A DNA stretch of 64,000 nt from contig JAIVFH010000081.1 of the NCBI GenBank assembly GCA_025765595.1, forward strand, positions 62,001-126,000, read 5' to 3'. A program made the translations under genes and the position numbers. A model generated the notes under the pieces. It had not been told where the DNA came from. It saw only the letters and a program-made list of their open reading frames with translations, and made no database searches. The DNA comes from Obelidium mucronatum (Eukaryota; Chytridiomycota; Chytridiomycetes; Chytridiales; Chytriomycetaceae). Below are positions 45,469 through 58,562 of this stretch, in pieces; within the stretch, counting starts at the first letter, position 1; each line of letters starts with the position of its first letter.

Positions 45469-46876
45469 ATGATCCACCTACGATCACTACGTGGAACTGT
45501 CCACTTATCGAACTTGCGCAGATTTACTTCATCGCCGCTTCCACCGCCCCAAACTGACTCTGATGCCTTGGATGTCTGGGCCGACAAAAAGCTTATTTCC
45601 ATCCTGGACCATTTCGATGCCCCGATTAGATGTGCTGCTGGATATGGCTCTGGAGTATTCAAGCAGATGGGATACGACGATCCTAGCAAGGTGTGTCCTT
45701 TGTGTTGGGAGACAACTTGATTGATGTCAACGGAGAAATCCAAGCAGATAAGGGAATTTGTTTTCTAACACGTGTGTAAACAACGACTAGAAACCTCCTA
45801 TGGTTGATTTGATTTTTGGAGTATCTCATCCTGAGCATTGGCATTATCTCAACATCAAGCAAAATCCATCTCATTACAGTTTCTTGGCCAAGTTTGGTGC
45901 ACAACCCGTTGCTATGCTTCAGGAAAAGGTCGGAGCTGGCCTTTACTATAATACGGACGTTTTAATCGATGGAATGGTTTGTTTCCTCTTGAAAAGTTTG
46001 GGTGGACACCTGACTCAAGTTTTTTTTTTTTCACTGCTTCAGAGAATTAAGTACGGTGTCATTTCCATGAAGCATCTGATTGAAGATTTAACTGAATGGA
46101 ACAACTTTTATGTGGCTGGGAGACTTCAGAAACCTGTAAGCTTTATGCGATAGACTTGTTGAAAACCCTGACGACACTCAAAATTGTAGATAAAGATTTT
46201 GAGAGGAGACTCTCGAGTGAAGCTGTCTAATGACCAGAATTTATTGAACGCCTTGCGAGTAGCACTTCTCCTCCTTCCGCAAAACTTCACTGAGAAGCAG
46301 TTATACACAACCATCGTTCAGTTATCGTACTTGGGAGATTTTCGCATGACTTTTGGGGAAAACCCAAAGAAGATTGAAAACATTGTGAATGCCCAAATGC
46401 TGAACTTGAGAATACTGTACCGGCCAGTGATAGAACGTTTGGGAAGCTCATTTACGTCGACTCCAGAAGCCCTCAAGGTGAATCCCGGAAATGGTCTGGG
46501 AGAAACTATTCCTTTCGAGCAGGATTGGGATGTTCAAAAGCGAGGTGGTTTGCTCCTCGAATTACCTAAAGGGGTGAGAGGCAAGATTGTATCCTACTGG
46601 CAAACAGAAAATGGGTTTCCGTCTGATGGTATGCCCTCAGATGTACTGAAAGGTCTGGAACTTGCTCAAAAAGTTGTCAGTTCGGGGAAAATCGAGCAGT
46701 TTGTGAAAAAAGGTATTTAGCACCCCTGCATCGCCAATGCTTACTAAGTTTTCCTTAAAGCTATCACAAACATTGTGGGGACACCGGCTTTGACGCAATC
46801 CATGAAAGGATTCATCTCTGCAGGTCCAGCTAAGTCGTTCAGCTACATTGGCGAAAAGTTGTCCAAGAGAGGATAA
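45469..46876 (+). CDS. TAM41: TAM41 mitochondrial CDP-diacylglycerol synthase
   Basis: TAM41 (Mmp37) makes CDP-diacylglycerol from phosphatidic acid and CTP on the matrix face of the inner mitochondrial membrane, the first step to cardiolipin. The N-terminus MIHLRSLRGTVHLSNLRRFTSS is a mitochondrial presequence. Conserved blocks are FDAPIRCAAGYGSGVFKQ, MVDLIFGVSHPEHWHYLN with KQNPSHYSFLAKFG, GAGLYYNTDVLIDG and IKYGVISMKHLIEDLTEWN. VQLSYLGDFRMTFGENPKK and FPSDGMPSDV follow. Exons are separated by introns near 45691-45790, 45974-46041, 46135-46189 and 46712-46760. The nucleotidyltransferase-type Gly-Ser and Asp-x-Ile segments are kept. The last exon ends YIGEKLSKRG at 46876, 115 bases from the convergent TBC1D31 stop. 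Confidence 0.93.
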
Positions 46877-46990
46877 AGAAAAACTTATGTAATTTGGGGG
46901 GGCATAATAAACTATCATTTTTTAATAAATCAGCTTTGGAAAATAACGCTGCGAGGTCCTGGCGATCTGAGGAGTTACTGGGCCAAATTG

Positions 46991-49900
46991 TTAAAATTGA
47001 TTGTCTGACCGGACAGGACTTGCGTGTCTCTGACTTTCCCCATCGTCCGAAACGTCTACAAAGCGCATTTGCTCAGCGCGGCGGTGGCGTCTCTCTTCCA
47101 CTAGCTCAGGAGACCATGCACGTGGCCGAATTCGAGTCGGACTGAGCGATGGATCCCTGAGGCCTTGCTTCACGGCATTGGCCAGTCTCGCTGTCTCCGG
47201 GGCATTCACTGAGTCTCCTGGGCCTTTTGTGGCTTCATCGACATCTAAATTAAACGCACCAGCTGGAATTCCCACGGTTTTTGCGTGCCGTCCAAGTCGC
47301 TCAGCCCGAGTGTGATCAAGCCGGGCCAGCTCTTCTCGTGCTGATATCATCTCCTCTCGACGGGCAAGCCATTCATTTTCTACCTCTTTGAATCTAGCGT
47401 CAATTACATCTTGATCAAGACGTGATTCAAAGTCGTTGCGGTTGGCGCCAACAACCTTGGCGAGCGAAAGTGCATGAAGTTTTGCAGCATTGCTTTGATG
47501 GTCGACAAAGCTTTTGCGAGCTACAAAAGCAATTAATTCCGTGCCAAGTATCAAATTTAAAGCAATAGAAAACCTTCTGCGATTCGCCGAAGGGCACGAG
47601 CGCGTTGTTCCTTTTCGAGTGCATCCAATCGAGAAATCCGCTCTTTATGAGAATCTTCGGCTCCTAAAAAAGATATTAGTCAATCCGAATTTTAACTGAA
47701 TGGCAAGTGTCAATTACCCATCATGTTTTCCCACCACTTCTCCACCATTTCATTCATTTTCCAGTCTGCAGTTTCCCATGCTTTCTTGTCATGATTCAAA
47801 TCTTCTGTCAGCTTAACAACTTCATCAGCCATTTTCCTGGAAGTTACAGACATTTTAAGGAAATAGAAAATGGCATAGGGCGTTTTACCTTCTTCTCAAA
47901 ATGTCTACTTCATCTGCTCGGATCTTTTCCTTCATCTTGCTTTGGTAATTGACGATAAACTCGGGATACTTATTGAAGATTGCATATTGTCCCCTCAAGA
48001 GTGGTTTAAACGGTTCGAAAAATGTAATAGGCGAGCAGGTATCTGGCGTTCTAGAGTGCATTTTATAGGCCGAAACTATAACTTTATCGATTGACACGGG
48101 GTTCACGCGTGTTAAGAAGTACTGGTAATCTTCAAGAGTGCTGACTGCAATAAGCGAGGTCCGTGATGCAATAAGATAGGCAACGATAAAGTAATACATG
48201 TAAGCAGGAGGATTTGTCACCATCTGATTTTGAGGGGTTATTTGTTGGTTTCAACACTTTCAACCGTACTTACATGATCCCAGACCTTCAACCAATCTGA
48301 TTTGGACACAATCTCAGTGAATAATGTTTGCATCAAACCCCATCCATAAACTTGGCTCGTGATTTTATGCCGTGTAAAGTGTGATAAAAGCTCAGGATCA
48401 TGGTAAGCGAGTAAGTCCTCTAGAACTCCAAGGCACTCAATGGGAGGATTTGGATAGTATTCCCACCATTTTTGGCACCAATTTACTTTTGTAAATATTT
48501 GTAGATTAGTGCATTTGTAAGTATTTGTACTGTTTGAATGGCTTGAAACTCAACTCAACAGTGTCATCATCACTTCAAAGCCAGAAAACATGTCATTGAT
48601 GAAAAGTTTCACAACCGGGAACATCATTCCTGGAAGGTAATCCAAATCTTCAAAGATGGGAGACCAATGCGCCAAACAAGACAGAATTCTATGCACCACC
48701 TTCAAAACACTGATAATTAATTTTGAATACCACTCACTTTTCTATTGATTTTGCCAAACGCTCGCTCTTAAGAGGAAAATTCTTGCGAAATTCTTTTACA
48801 GATGGGTGTATGCTTTTTTCGAGCAGAGTATCATAGGCCTCTCGGTTTTCGGGGAGTTTCAAAAGGAACCTCCAAATCATGGTTCTGTGTCAAGAATTAC
48901 CAAAGAGCAACCTTTCCATGATTCCCATCAATTACAACGTCGTACCGATAGTCTTCTGGGTAGCTTCCATAATGCTTAAGATAGTTAAGAAGCTTTCGAC
49001 GGTTGAGGATGGTAGTGTCTTCCTATGACAGCATTAAGAAAATCCAAAAGAGCGCGATCAAGAAACAATACCTTGGCCTCAATCATTTCATAAAATGTCT
49101 TTGTGTGCTCCATTTGAAGCTTGACTCGTTTCGCTGGTGATCCAGGAGCGCTCCTATCAGGCCCCAAGATTTCCAACATTTCAACCTAAACAGATACTTA
49201 TGAAAAACCACTCGTACTGTGACCGTGCACAAACATTTTCATCGGACGGCTCAAAGTCGTCATTCTTTTTCTCGGTTTTCAGTTTGAGTATATAATCTAT
49301 ACGGAGCAAACGAATGGAGTATTTTGCATCCATTAATACCACTGTCATTACGGTTCCATCATGGGACAAAGAAAAAGACCGAAACTAGATCTTTTTGTGA
49401 GTTTAATTTTGAAAGTGTTAAAGCACCCACTAAGTGTTTTCCTTTGAACTGTCCAAGCATTTTCGCAGCTTCAGTATCAATAAATATCAGCTCTCCACCA
49501 CTAGACAACACCGCTACAATCTGAAAAAATTGATTTTTAAAACCTGTCTGATATCGGAAGTAGTTATACTAACACTGCTATTGCCAATAAATGCAATTTG
49601 CGATATAATTCGTTTCTTGAAAGCTGGGAATAAGAATCTCATGCATCAATCGTTTTTCAGTCAAATTCCACACATATATTGATGATGATCTGAAACAAGA
49701 CAATAAGCAGAACAACAAAGAAGTTCTTATGTGACTTACAAGCCACCATAAACCATCAACTCATCATTTGCAGAAACCGAGAAAAAAGCCGTTCGAGGGA
49801 TAAGCATCAGTTTGTTTCGAAAATCAGCATCATCGGGGTCAGAAGTCCCAATAGTGGTTCCATCTTTTGGATTTGCAGCAAAACGTTCAAGAGATATTTT

Positions 49901-50856
49901 CCATCGCAGATTAAAGGTGTCAGAGTCCCAAATGAGGATAGATCCATCATTAAATGCAGTAACAATTGAGTCTCCAGTGAAGCTAAAGCTGGCCTGTTTG
50001 AGACAGTTAGGGAATATATGTCATAAAGAAAAAGACAAGCCTGTTGAACACCAGGACCAGCTCCCATCAAAAGACGCTTCCTCTCCCACTTTTCTGTGTC
50101 CCAAATAATAGATTCGGAGCGACTATTGGAGATGGCGATTGGTTTATTCGGATGAACCGACACAGCTGTTGGCTCGGATCGGTGATATGCCGGAAGCCTC
50201 GCTACCAATTGATTTGAATCTATTTTGATTAAAATAAGACATTAGAAATCTTAAAGAATTCTAAATGCCGAGTACCTATATTGTAGCAGTGTATGGAGTT
50301 GTCAGAAAGTCCGACAATGACTTCCCTCCTCCTAACTGAATTAAACGCCATGCATGTTGCCGACACACCCGATCGCGCAATTAGCCAGAATCTTTAGTTG
50401 AAACGAGTGTTAGGAGTTTTTTTCGCTGGGTGACATACTTTACTTGTTTTTGCACACGTCAAAGCAGAACAAATGGCCTCTTTGATCGACAGCACAGATT
50501 ACAAAAGCGAAAGAGGACTCGAAGGTGTCGTTCGCGTTCAGAGTTTCTGTATTTGAATTGATTGCAGTTTTGATGTTCCCAAAAGGCATTTCTCGAGAAC
50601 TAGCCACGCACGAGAACGGGACAGGCCTGATAAATGCATCTGGACTCAAAGAATTCGAAGGAGACGCATTGTAGATGCGAAGGAGGGTCCTGGCAGGTGA
50701 GCATGGCTCTGTTAACATGGAAAACTGGTGGCGTCACAAGTACCCTTTGCTGCCTTTGCCAGTCACCATCTTCCGCCACTCGGATAGTTTCCAAAGGTCG
50801 CCGCTCTTTGAGTCTCCGACAAACGCTGTGCGTGGAGCATTGGCAGACGCGTCCAT
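46991..50856 (-). CDS. TBC1D31: TBC1D31 (WDR67)-like centriolar-satellite protein
   Basis: In animals TBC1D31 works at centriolar satellites in building the primary cilium. The start at 50856 (MDASANAPRTAFVG) is followed by WD repeats: VICAVDQRGHLFCFDV, SISNSRSESIIWDTEKWERKR-like sequence near 50100-50180, and GDSIVTAFNDGSILIWDSD. A degenerate TBC domain lies at about 48900-47900, with the diagnostic LLRGQYAIFNKYPEFIVNYQ and KIRADEVDILRRR near 47900-47990. The C-terminus is a coiled coil (ESRLDQDVIDARFKEVENEW, EEMISAREELARL) and a basic tail ending SPVRSDNQF. Roughly fifteen short exons are present. One-base breaks are likely near 50795 (AAA run) and 50650. Its start codon lies 51 bp from the stop of the soluble cyclase upstream on the same strand. 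Confidence 0.85.
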
Positions 50857-50907
50857 GGTGTGCTGATTCAAAGAATTCCCCAATTTTAGTTTATTATTTA
50901 ATAATAT

Positions 50908-53900
50908 TCAATGCGCGCTAGATGCAGAAATCGACTGTGCAGCTCGTGTTTTACTATTTAGCGAGCTTTGCAGGTTTTTGAGCATTCGGCGCTCGATAAC
51001 ATCACGGCGGAACTTGTAGTCCATGCTGTCAAAATAGCTAGAATAGGCTTGAGCATCGCCATCGCTCGAGTCTTGGGTCTGTACACCGACCATCCATTTA
51101 TACGCCAGCAGCATAATCGAATGGTATTCTGTGAGAAAGTACTTCTCTTTGGCGGCTTCGACAATTTTGTCGATTTCAGTGCAAAACAACTGTCTCTTCC
51201 CTTGGCGAAGAAGCAAAAGGCTTTTACACATGTGATTCAAGTGCGTGAGAAGTGGAGGTGCCCTGGTCAACTTGATTCTCAGAATAAACTTCAGCAATTC
51301 AAGTTCGGGATCTCCGTTTCGTACCCTGTTCTCACTTGTTTTCTTTGTACCGTCTTCAAATATGAACCAATCAGTGATGGAGGATACTATCATGAAAATA
51401 ATGGCTCCCTGCTGAGTGACCTTTGTTTTGCAAACGTTAGAACTAAGTTTAAGACAATCAGAGAGACCATGTACATTTTCAGGAGGCAACTTTTTGAGTT
51501 TTTTCAGCAGGCTGGTACTATGCGTTTCAGCACGATTCCTCCAAATAAATAAGTCATCCTTCTTGAATACGTATTGCATAACGCTCACGCATATTGTGAG
51601 GCAACATGCTTCAAACAAGAGTCTATTCTCAATGTCGTCCACATTTTCTTCCGAAATCGTCTATGGAGGTGTTTTAGCGTTCCTTTAAATTTTGAAATAG
51701 CAATACCTCTGTGGCCGGCTTAATGGGAACTCGCGCGTTTTCCAAATACGCTTTTGATGCCTCTTCTATGTTCCCTAAGCTGCACTGAACTACCGCCTGT
51801 TGTATCAGATACGAGGATTGCATTGAAGAATCGCAATTGCTGCTGTTGTACCACTTAAGTGTCAGCTCGCGATCATAATCAGCTCCAGAGAACTCGCCAA
51901 GACTTATTCGACGTGTTAATAACTCGAGTACAGACAGCATGCAACTCACATTATCAGCATTTCGACAATCTTTGAGCGACACCAAAAAGCATCTTCAGAA
52001 GTTCCCAACCCTATCTCTGTTTTGATGCTTTCCAGGTTTTGAAAATGTTCCAATGCAATTCTCCAAAATCCAGATATTCTTGCAGACTGCCCTTTACATT
52101 TCACCAATTCTGAATACATCACTATCTGCATAGAAGACATATTCTCCACTTTATAGTCTTCGAGAACTTGAATGTATAATCCATTACTAATGGCTGATAG
52201 CTTATAGCTGAGCTTTTTGAAAGGGGCCCAAAATGTTGCCTGAGCCACCAGTAAGTAAGTTAAGCAGTAGCGAAGTTTCCAATCGTTTTGATCGCAACCC
52301 ATTAAGCAAGTTGAAAACGCGTTAAAGAGAATATAATCCAGTGAGCGTTTGTTTACGGCCAAGATTCTTATTATTCCACCAATTGAGATTGAAACTTCGG
52401 TGAACAAGGATTCGATCAAGTTTTCGCGCACCGTTTCATTTTCTGATTAGAGATGGCATCTGCGATAATTGGAAATTTGGAGCAGAGAAGTGCGGTTGAA
52501 AATACACGTTGCGCTTCGGCCTGAAACATTCACGAAACGACTGATGGCAGTGAATAAAAACGAAGCATGCCAGAGATCGATGAAGCCATGAGGTTGGTAT
52601 CCGATATCCTAACAGTGATAAAGAGTCGTAGTAATGAACTATAGCCGATTGTTGGTCGCTGTGTTTCAAATCAATACTTGATACCAGAACTCTTTTACGT
52701 ACCCAAGTTCATAATAAATTTGACCCAACAGTCGACTTTCTTTAGAAAGCTCCAAGTTGCTTAGTCCTATGTGACTTTCTTTCCTGATTGAGACAAGCAG
52801 CGCATAGTACTCTAACGCCTCCGAAGATCTATATATCGTAGCCGAGTCAATGAATGCTCTCAATATAACCTTTTGTTTTCTTTCATGCTGATTGTTGATT
52901 TGCATCAAATGGAAAATCAACACCTCAGTTAAATGGCATTTCCTGTCGGAGCTGGACCCTCCTTCGTTGATTTTCTTTTCGTAAAAATCTGCCAGCATTT
53001 CGTGCATTTCTTCTCGCTTAGATGGTATCACTGTGGAAAGAATTCCTTGTTGAATCAAGTAGTGGGTGAATGCAAGTGTGTTTGGTGAGTCCCCTTTCTT
53101 AATAAAGCGATATTTATCAGAGTTGATAATAAGACTGTATAAACTGGTTGGGCTATAGTCGATAGACGATAGGGTTAACCGCAAACTTGTGCTTTCAATT
53201 ATTTGGCTCAGCTCAAGTGTGTCAAAGTATTGACCGCAAACAGCAGCGAGCTTCAGCAAGACCTTTAGAGGTGCGGAAAGTTTATCGAATCTATTTATCC
53301 ATTATGAGTTGCATGGTGGGTGATCATATCAAAGACATTGACGTACTGAGACACGATTGCGCCAACAGCTTCACTAGGAAGTTCAATGCCAGCATTTTCA
53401 TTGACGTACGTTAATTCATTGTTATGAACTTTAAGCAGTGATTCTTCATAAAGCATATTAATGAATATGTTTGTCACCAACGCAATTCCTTGGCTTCTTT
53501 CCAAAACATCCTTGACCAAGTTATTGCTAACTGTAGATGTGGGTTTCAGCATGCCTTTAAACTTGTAGCGAATGAGCTCTTCGATGGACTCATAATGAAA
53601 TGGAGTCAAAGGAATTTTGTGTTTTGACAATGCCGAAAGAGCATAGAATCTGTCTTGATACATTTTCGACCATTCCTACAGACAAAAAAACATATTGGAT
53701 GATTCTTTAGTGGTTAAACTGTGGCAAAAAAGAAAGTGAATCAAAATCCCAACCTCAGCCGGACGACACGACAATATAAATAAGACAAATGGGCATTTTC
53801 TCATCAATGCTGTGAGAAGATCATAAGAATAACTGTCGCACCATTGCAAATCATCAAATATTAAAGTCGTTTTGATTCCTAGTCCCAGCAAGCTTTCAAA

Positions 53901-56900
53901 AATGTTGCTGAATATTGCAGATAGCCGCGGAATAATGTCTGCTGCCATTTGGCTGCTCATATCTGCGCTTTCGGAGATTCCTGGAACGTATTTAAGCAAA
54001 TCAATAGATGATTGAGGTTCTCCTAGATTTTGCAAGTATGTTGCTATCGCTCCGTGATCGATGATAGTTGATCTTGTGCTTTTAAGTGCATATGAATCGG
54101 TGGATTTCATTGCATAAGAATCAGTGGACTTGGATGCGAGTCCTGAGGAGCCTACAAGACTTGCAGATCCAGGAGCCAAGTAGTTTGGATTCCGTATGAG
54201 TGATTTTGAGGTATCAATTGATTTCATTTGGGATGAGGACTTTCGTATAACTCCAGTGCACATTTTTTGATCCGCCTGAGACAGTTCGCGTTCGAACTGG
54301 AACAGACGGAGGGTCTTCGGCAGGGGGTAAAACCCCGCTTACTCGAGAGTTATCTACAGTGGATCTCCTTCCCATAAGAATGTTTGTGATATCATTGACG
54401 ACTGAAGCCCGGCGTTTATCTGGAACCACAGCAAATGAATAATGCCTTGTTGTAGATTGCCTCACTGACTGATTCACTGGTGTTGTGGGTAGAGGTGGAG
54501 TATCTGCAGTATTTAATAGTAATGGGCCAACAAAACTGACTCGATGAGAGCTGATACTCTGAGCACTTTCTAATATACTCAAGGCAACTGATTTTCGTCT
54601 ATCCTGCACATCAGCCCCGGGTCTCATCATTGAACTTCCTATTCGATTTCACTCCCAAAGAGCCAGCTAGGGATGTGGAATGGCGGCTGCCCCTGTTGCT
54701 TACAACAGGCGAAACTTCCTTCATGTTGATTCGATGCTTAATATGGTGCGATAGCTCTCGCAATAGCTCCCCAAAAATGAATAATGGCGCTTTTTGCTGG
54801 TGCTCCAAGCTTTGCCCTGTACTGCAGTTCTTACATTTCAGCAAGTTATGTTTCAATACTAACAATTCTACGTACCAGATAAATACATTTTTTTCGCTTA
54901 TTAACTGTCTCTCACAATAAGCCCGCAATGCACTTTTACCGACCCCGCTTCGCCCTGTTATCAAGACACTTTCTTGACTCCCTGACTTCCACCCTCCACA
55001 AATAGTTTGCAGTCGCGCCTTCTCCAGCTCTCTACCTACTAGCCTAGACTCATCTTCCATTCGCTTCAGAGAGCTTCCACGAGTCTTTTTTGTTGGTGTG
55101 AAAATGGATACTGGTTCGGAAATGCCTTTGATAGCCACAGTCTGATAGTCTGTTTTGAATGTATAGTCTGTTTTTGCACCATTATAAGTATCTTCGTCAC
55201 ACAATATTGTTCCTTCGCATATCGGCAGACACATGAAACGTGCGGCATTATTTACACTGACTCCAAGAATAGTCCCATCACATCTCTTTGAGTTCCCCAC
55301 GATTCCTGAAAAAACCGATCCCGTAGATATTCCTATGGAAAAACTCTTCCCGAATAACTTTTTTAAAGGCGTTGACATATGTAAAGCGGCCCCTATTACA
55401 AGAGGAGATTCTCCTTTTTCGTGAGAGAATCCATCAAGACCCCAAACCAAGAGGGCTGTAACTCCTTTGTCATCACAATTGAACTGTCGTAGACATCCTT
55501 CAAACTTTTTTAAAGCGCTCAAAACTATTTGAACGGCTTGTTGAAGTACATTCAGGTGAACTGGCTCGTGAAGTGTTTCAGAAGCAAAGCTGGGCATTTT
55601 AAGAAACAAGACAGAGACGTTTCTAAGCTGGTCATAGTTTTCAAATACATGCGCAATATTCAGCGGCTGCGGTGGCGCCCCCTCTGTTATAACTTCGAAA
55701 TTCGGCGTGGATAAGTCTTTCAGAGGTTCTTGAGAGAAATTGTTCATGATAACGCGTTTGATTCCATCATCCAGGAATGCAGCGCATCGAGAGATTGTAG
55801 GCCCAGAAGATATTTCATATGCATTCAATTGCGATACAGATCTGGAATACTTTGAAATGTTTGATTTTTCTGATAGCTCCAATATTCTAGTCATCAGAGG
55901 ATTCATTAAGTCAAATGCGTCCTCAATTGTGGATGATATCAGTCTGTATTTGAGGCCTTGACTCATTCGATGCTCTGAATACTTGGCAACCTCTGTTTGC
56001 AAATCGGTTCCAAAAAAAGAGAATAATTCCGGACTGAAGACAAAGTCTCCTTCGGTGCCAACGGCCAAAAACTCAGAAGCAAACTTCATTGACTCCCCTG
56101 CAATGAAGTACTCTATCCTTGTTTTCGATGATAATGGAGCGGTGTAACTATCACCAACATGAATATGCGACGTCTTTCCAAAACCCAGTCCTATATGAAT
56201 CTTCAGAGGTTGTGGCTTCCAGAATACATCATGTGTACTTTCGCCAACTACATCCGTGGAGCCCTTTTTTGAAGAGTGACCAGCCATTACTTGGCCAACA
56301 AGGGAGTTTCGATTGGGTATTTGTAAGTTTGAAGGGTTTCCGGACATTCTTCTCTTTGTATTTGGAGTAACTGCTGATAATATAGGCTGCTGCGCTATTA
56401 GAGTAGTTTGATGTTGAGATGGCGGTGATTGAATCTGCATCGAAAGCCGCCTTTGAACATTTGGAGCGGGTGGAACTGCAACAACAGAAGTCCTTTTCAT
56501 TGTAACGGACATTCGATTCGATATTCCCGGAGAGTTAACTGCTGATGGCACTGTACCAACTGGAATCAATCCCATCGAATGGCTGGCGATATCTTTGGAA
56601 TTTACTGGAACTTTTATGTTGTAATCTGAAAAAAACGATAAGAGCTCTATGCAACATAATAGCGCTTTGGCCGTCAATAGCTCTTTTTCTTCCGGAGAGA
56701 GCTCAGTTGTCGAAGTCCTAAACAACTCATGGCTTCAGTTCTGTGACTGTAGAATCGCCTTAAATCCCTCACCAGCTTGCAATAATGGCATCTCCCGAAA
56801 ATTTAACTACAGATCCGTATCCGTCTTGGACACGCTTTATGATTTCAATGATGGGTGGATTGAGGAGCTCCTTGACTTTCGCGCCTCCATCATTTCCATA

Positions 56901-57144
56901 AAAACTCTGGAGGTGACTTGTTAGCTTAGAGTATCCTGCAGTCAAATTGAAAAAGAAGTAAGCGATCCGATTCTGAGTTGCTCCAGTATGTTTCTGTGGA
57001 ACCTGATATATCGATGATGGCTGTCATTCCAAAGTCCGAAACGTCAGCCCACGGTGGTTCTCGCACACTAGATTGTGATATCAAGTCACGCACGTGCTGT
57101 GGGACGAAGCTGAGAAGCCTCATCTCATCAGGTGTGGGGGGCAT
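50908..57144 (-). CDS. Soluble adenylyl cyclase (ADCY10-type)
   Basis: This is a bicarbonate-sensor-type class III cyclase making cAMP. I start at 57144 (MPPTPDEMRLLSFVPQHVRD) because it gives the right distance to the first metal site; the upstream frame has no Met. C1 has FGMTAIIDISG (metal Asp) and, in the next exon, VVKFSGDAIIASW. C2 begins with SVLFLKMPSFAS, then DKGVTALLVWGLDGFSHEKG, SIGISTGSVFSGIVG and LGVSVNNAARFM. A STAND/AAA-type NTPase follows: RLVGRELEKARLQ, Walker A LITGRSGVGKSALR near 54960 and Walker B TTLIFDDLQWCDS near 53860. The rest is a helical, TPR-like tail down to 50908, about 2000 residues in all. Frame slips appear near 54625 and 54258, in the disordered part of the NTPase insert. 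In animals this cyclase drives sperm motility. Confidence 0.9.
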
Positions 57145-57534
57145 CTGACAGCAGTACAAAGGTTCGGAAAATCCAGAAACAATGGCCGAAATATTGACAC
57201 TCAAATTCCAATACGAAGAGTCAAGGTTTTTATTGCCTTTCGGAAAGTACCTTTGGTAATTCCAAACTGGGTCAATCGAAAAAGAATGGAATTACCAGTG
57301 CGGGAGTGAGTATCTATTCTGGTCACCTTCTGTTTCGACTATACTATAGTGCTAAGACGTACATCACACCACAAGCAGACGTTTGATGAAGGAGAATGCG
57401 TCACTCTGCGACACCAACAAACAAAGGCAATAATGACTCAGAAATCTCCCTTCAATAAACAACAATAAATACCTTGCTTCGCATCACAAAATCAAAATCC
57501 TATCAAAAAAGAACATCGAGGACACATTAGACAA
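57145..57534. other. Divergent promoter region: soluble cyclase / unknown gene
   Basis: The 390-bp gap separates the cyclase start (minus) from the unknown protein's start (plus). The cyclase frame stays open upstream to about 57290 without an ATG, so a short upstream exon is possible. I see no RNA gene or repeat. Confidence 0.4.
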
Positions 57535-58562
57535 ATGCCAGTCCAATACAGAAAGAACGCTTTGGCTCCTTTGGTCATGCTGGCTGACGCAGCTACTCTT
57601 CCATTTGCTGTCAACACTACAAAGGCCATCTTCAAGTTGTGGTCTGTGAAAAAAAGCAAGCCTGGCAAGAAAGCTTTTCCTCTCTGTATTGACTGCCGGA
57701 AGGTGAGATCCGCTTTTCTGTGGGTTTTAGTCAAGCGCATTCTTATTATTATATTCTCCAGTCGCTGTTCATCGTTGCCCCTTCTGCAAGCCCTGTGGTT
57801 GTTCAAGAAACTTTAGATAACACAATCGTTGAAAGAGAGGCAAAATCCGAGCTTGGGGCTTCTGAAGATATCGTTGAACACGTTCACAACCACAGCGACA
57901 CGGAACAGTGTGCATGTTGTGCCAACTTGACCAACTTTGTCCTGGAATTCACGGATGATGAAGAAGAACCAGCATCCAAAGATGTTCAAGAGGATATTGT
58001 TTCTGAGACCTCTTCCACAACTATTTCCTCGCTGCATCAACGGCAAACAATCTCCGACTCACGTCAAACTATCGAAAAGGAGGATATTCAAATTTTGCCT
58101 ATGCCACACGAAGAACCTGTTCTTAATAGTGACCCTATCCCCACAGTTTCACTGGTCACTGAAACAACCAAAGAAACGCCTGTAGAAACGCCATCCATCA
58201 TCACACCCCCTGATGAAATTCACATGCCATCCATGAATCGAACACCCCCTCCTTCCATCAAAGCAGCATCTCCTGTCATGAAGCCGAAAGATTCTATGGA
58301 ACAAGTGCAACTTCTTTGTGGACCCCTTCCCCACCAATCAACATCACCAGCCTCGCCAATTATTTCCACATCCCCACAACAGCAACAGCCGCAATACAGC
58401 CCTATTTCACTCATCTCTTCTCCCGCTGTTCCACCGGCTCCAGCACCTGGCCTCAAACGGCGAGAATCTTTCTTGAAACGAAAAACTTCTTCCGCTCAAA
58501 TCAAAGCAACAGCATGGTGGAATAAGGTTCAATCTAAGTTTACTCACAAAGAACAATCCTGA
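57535..58562 (+). CDS. Unknown, largely disordered protein
   Basis: Two exons (57535-57702 and 57762-58562) join in frame to about 322 residues. I do not recognise the family. The N-terminus (MPVQYRKNALAPLVMLADAA) is followed by a Lys-rich stretch and CIDCRK, then a segment with HVHNHSDTEQCACCANL. That makes two Cys-x-x-Cys-like groups with nearby His, possibly a metal site. The remainder is acidic, then Pro/Ser/Thr/Gln-rich with many TPP and SPxxS segments. A basic C-terminus (LKRRESFLKRKTSSAQIKAT) ends WWNKVQSKFTHKEQS. The RRxS and KRKTS segments look like kinase sites, for example for PKA (inference). It is divergent from the soluble cyclase gene. Confidence 0.75.

Noticed and set aside
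40091..54630. Programmed ribosomal frameshifting in RRP5, cyclase and other genes
   Set aside because: The sites share no slippery motif, occur in many unrelated genes and differ in sequence. Sequence error is simpler.
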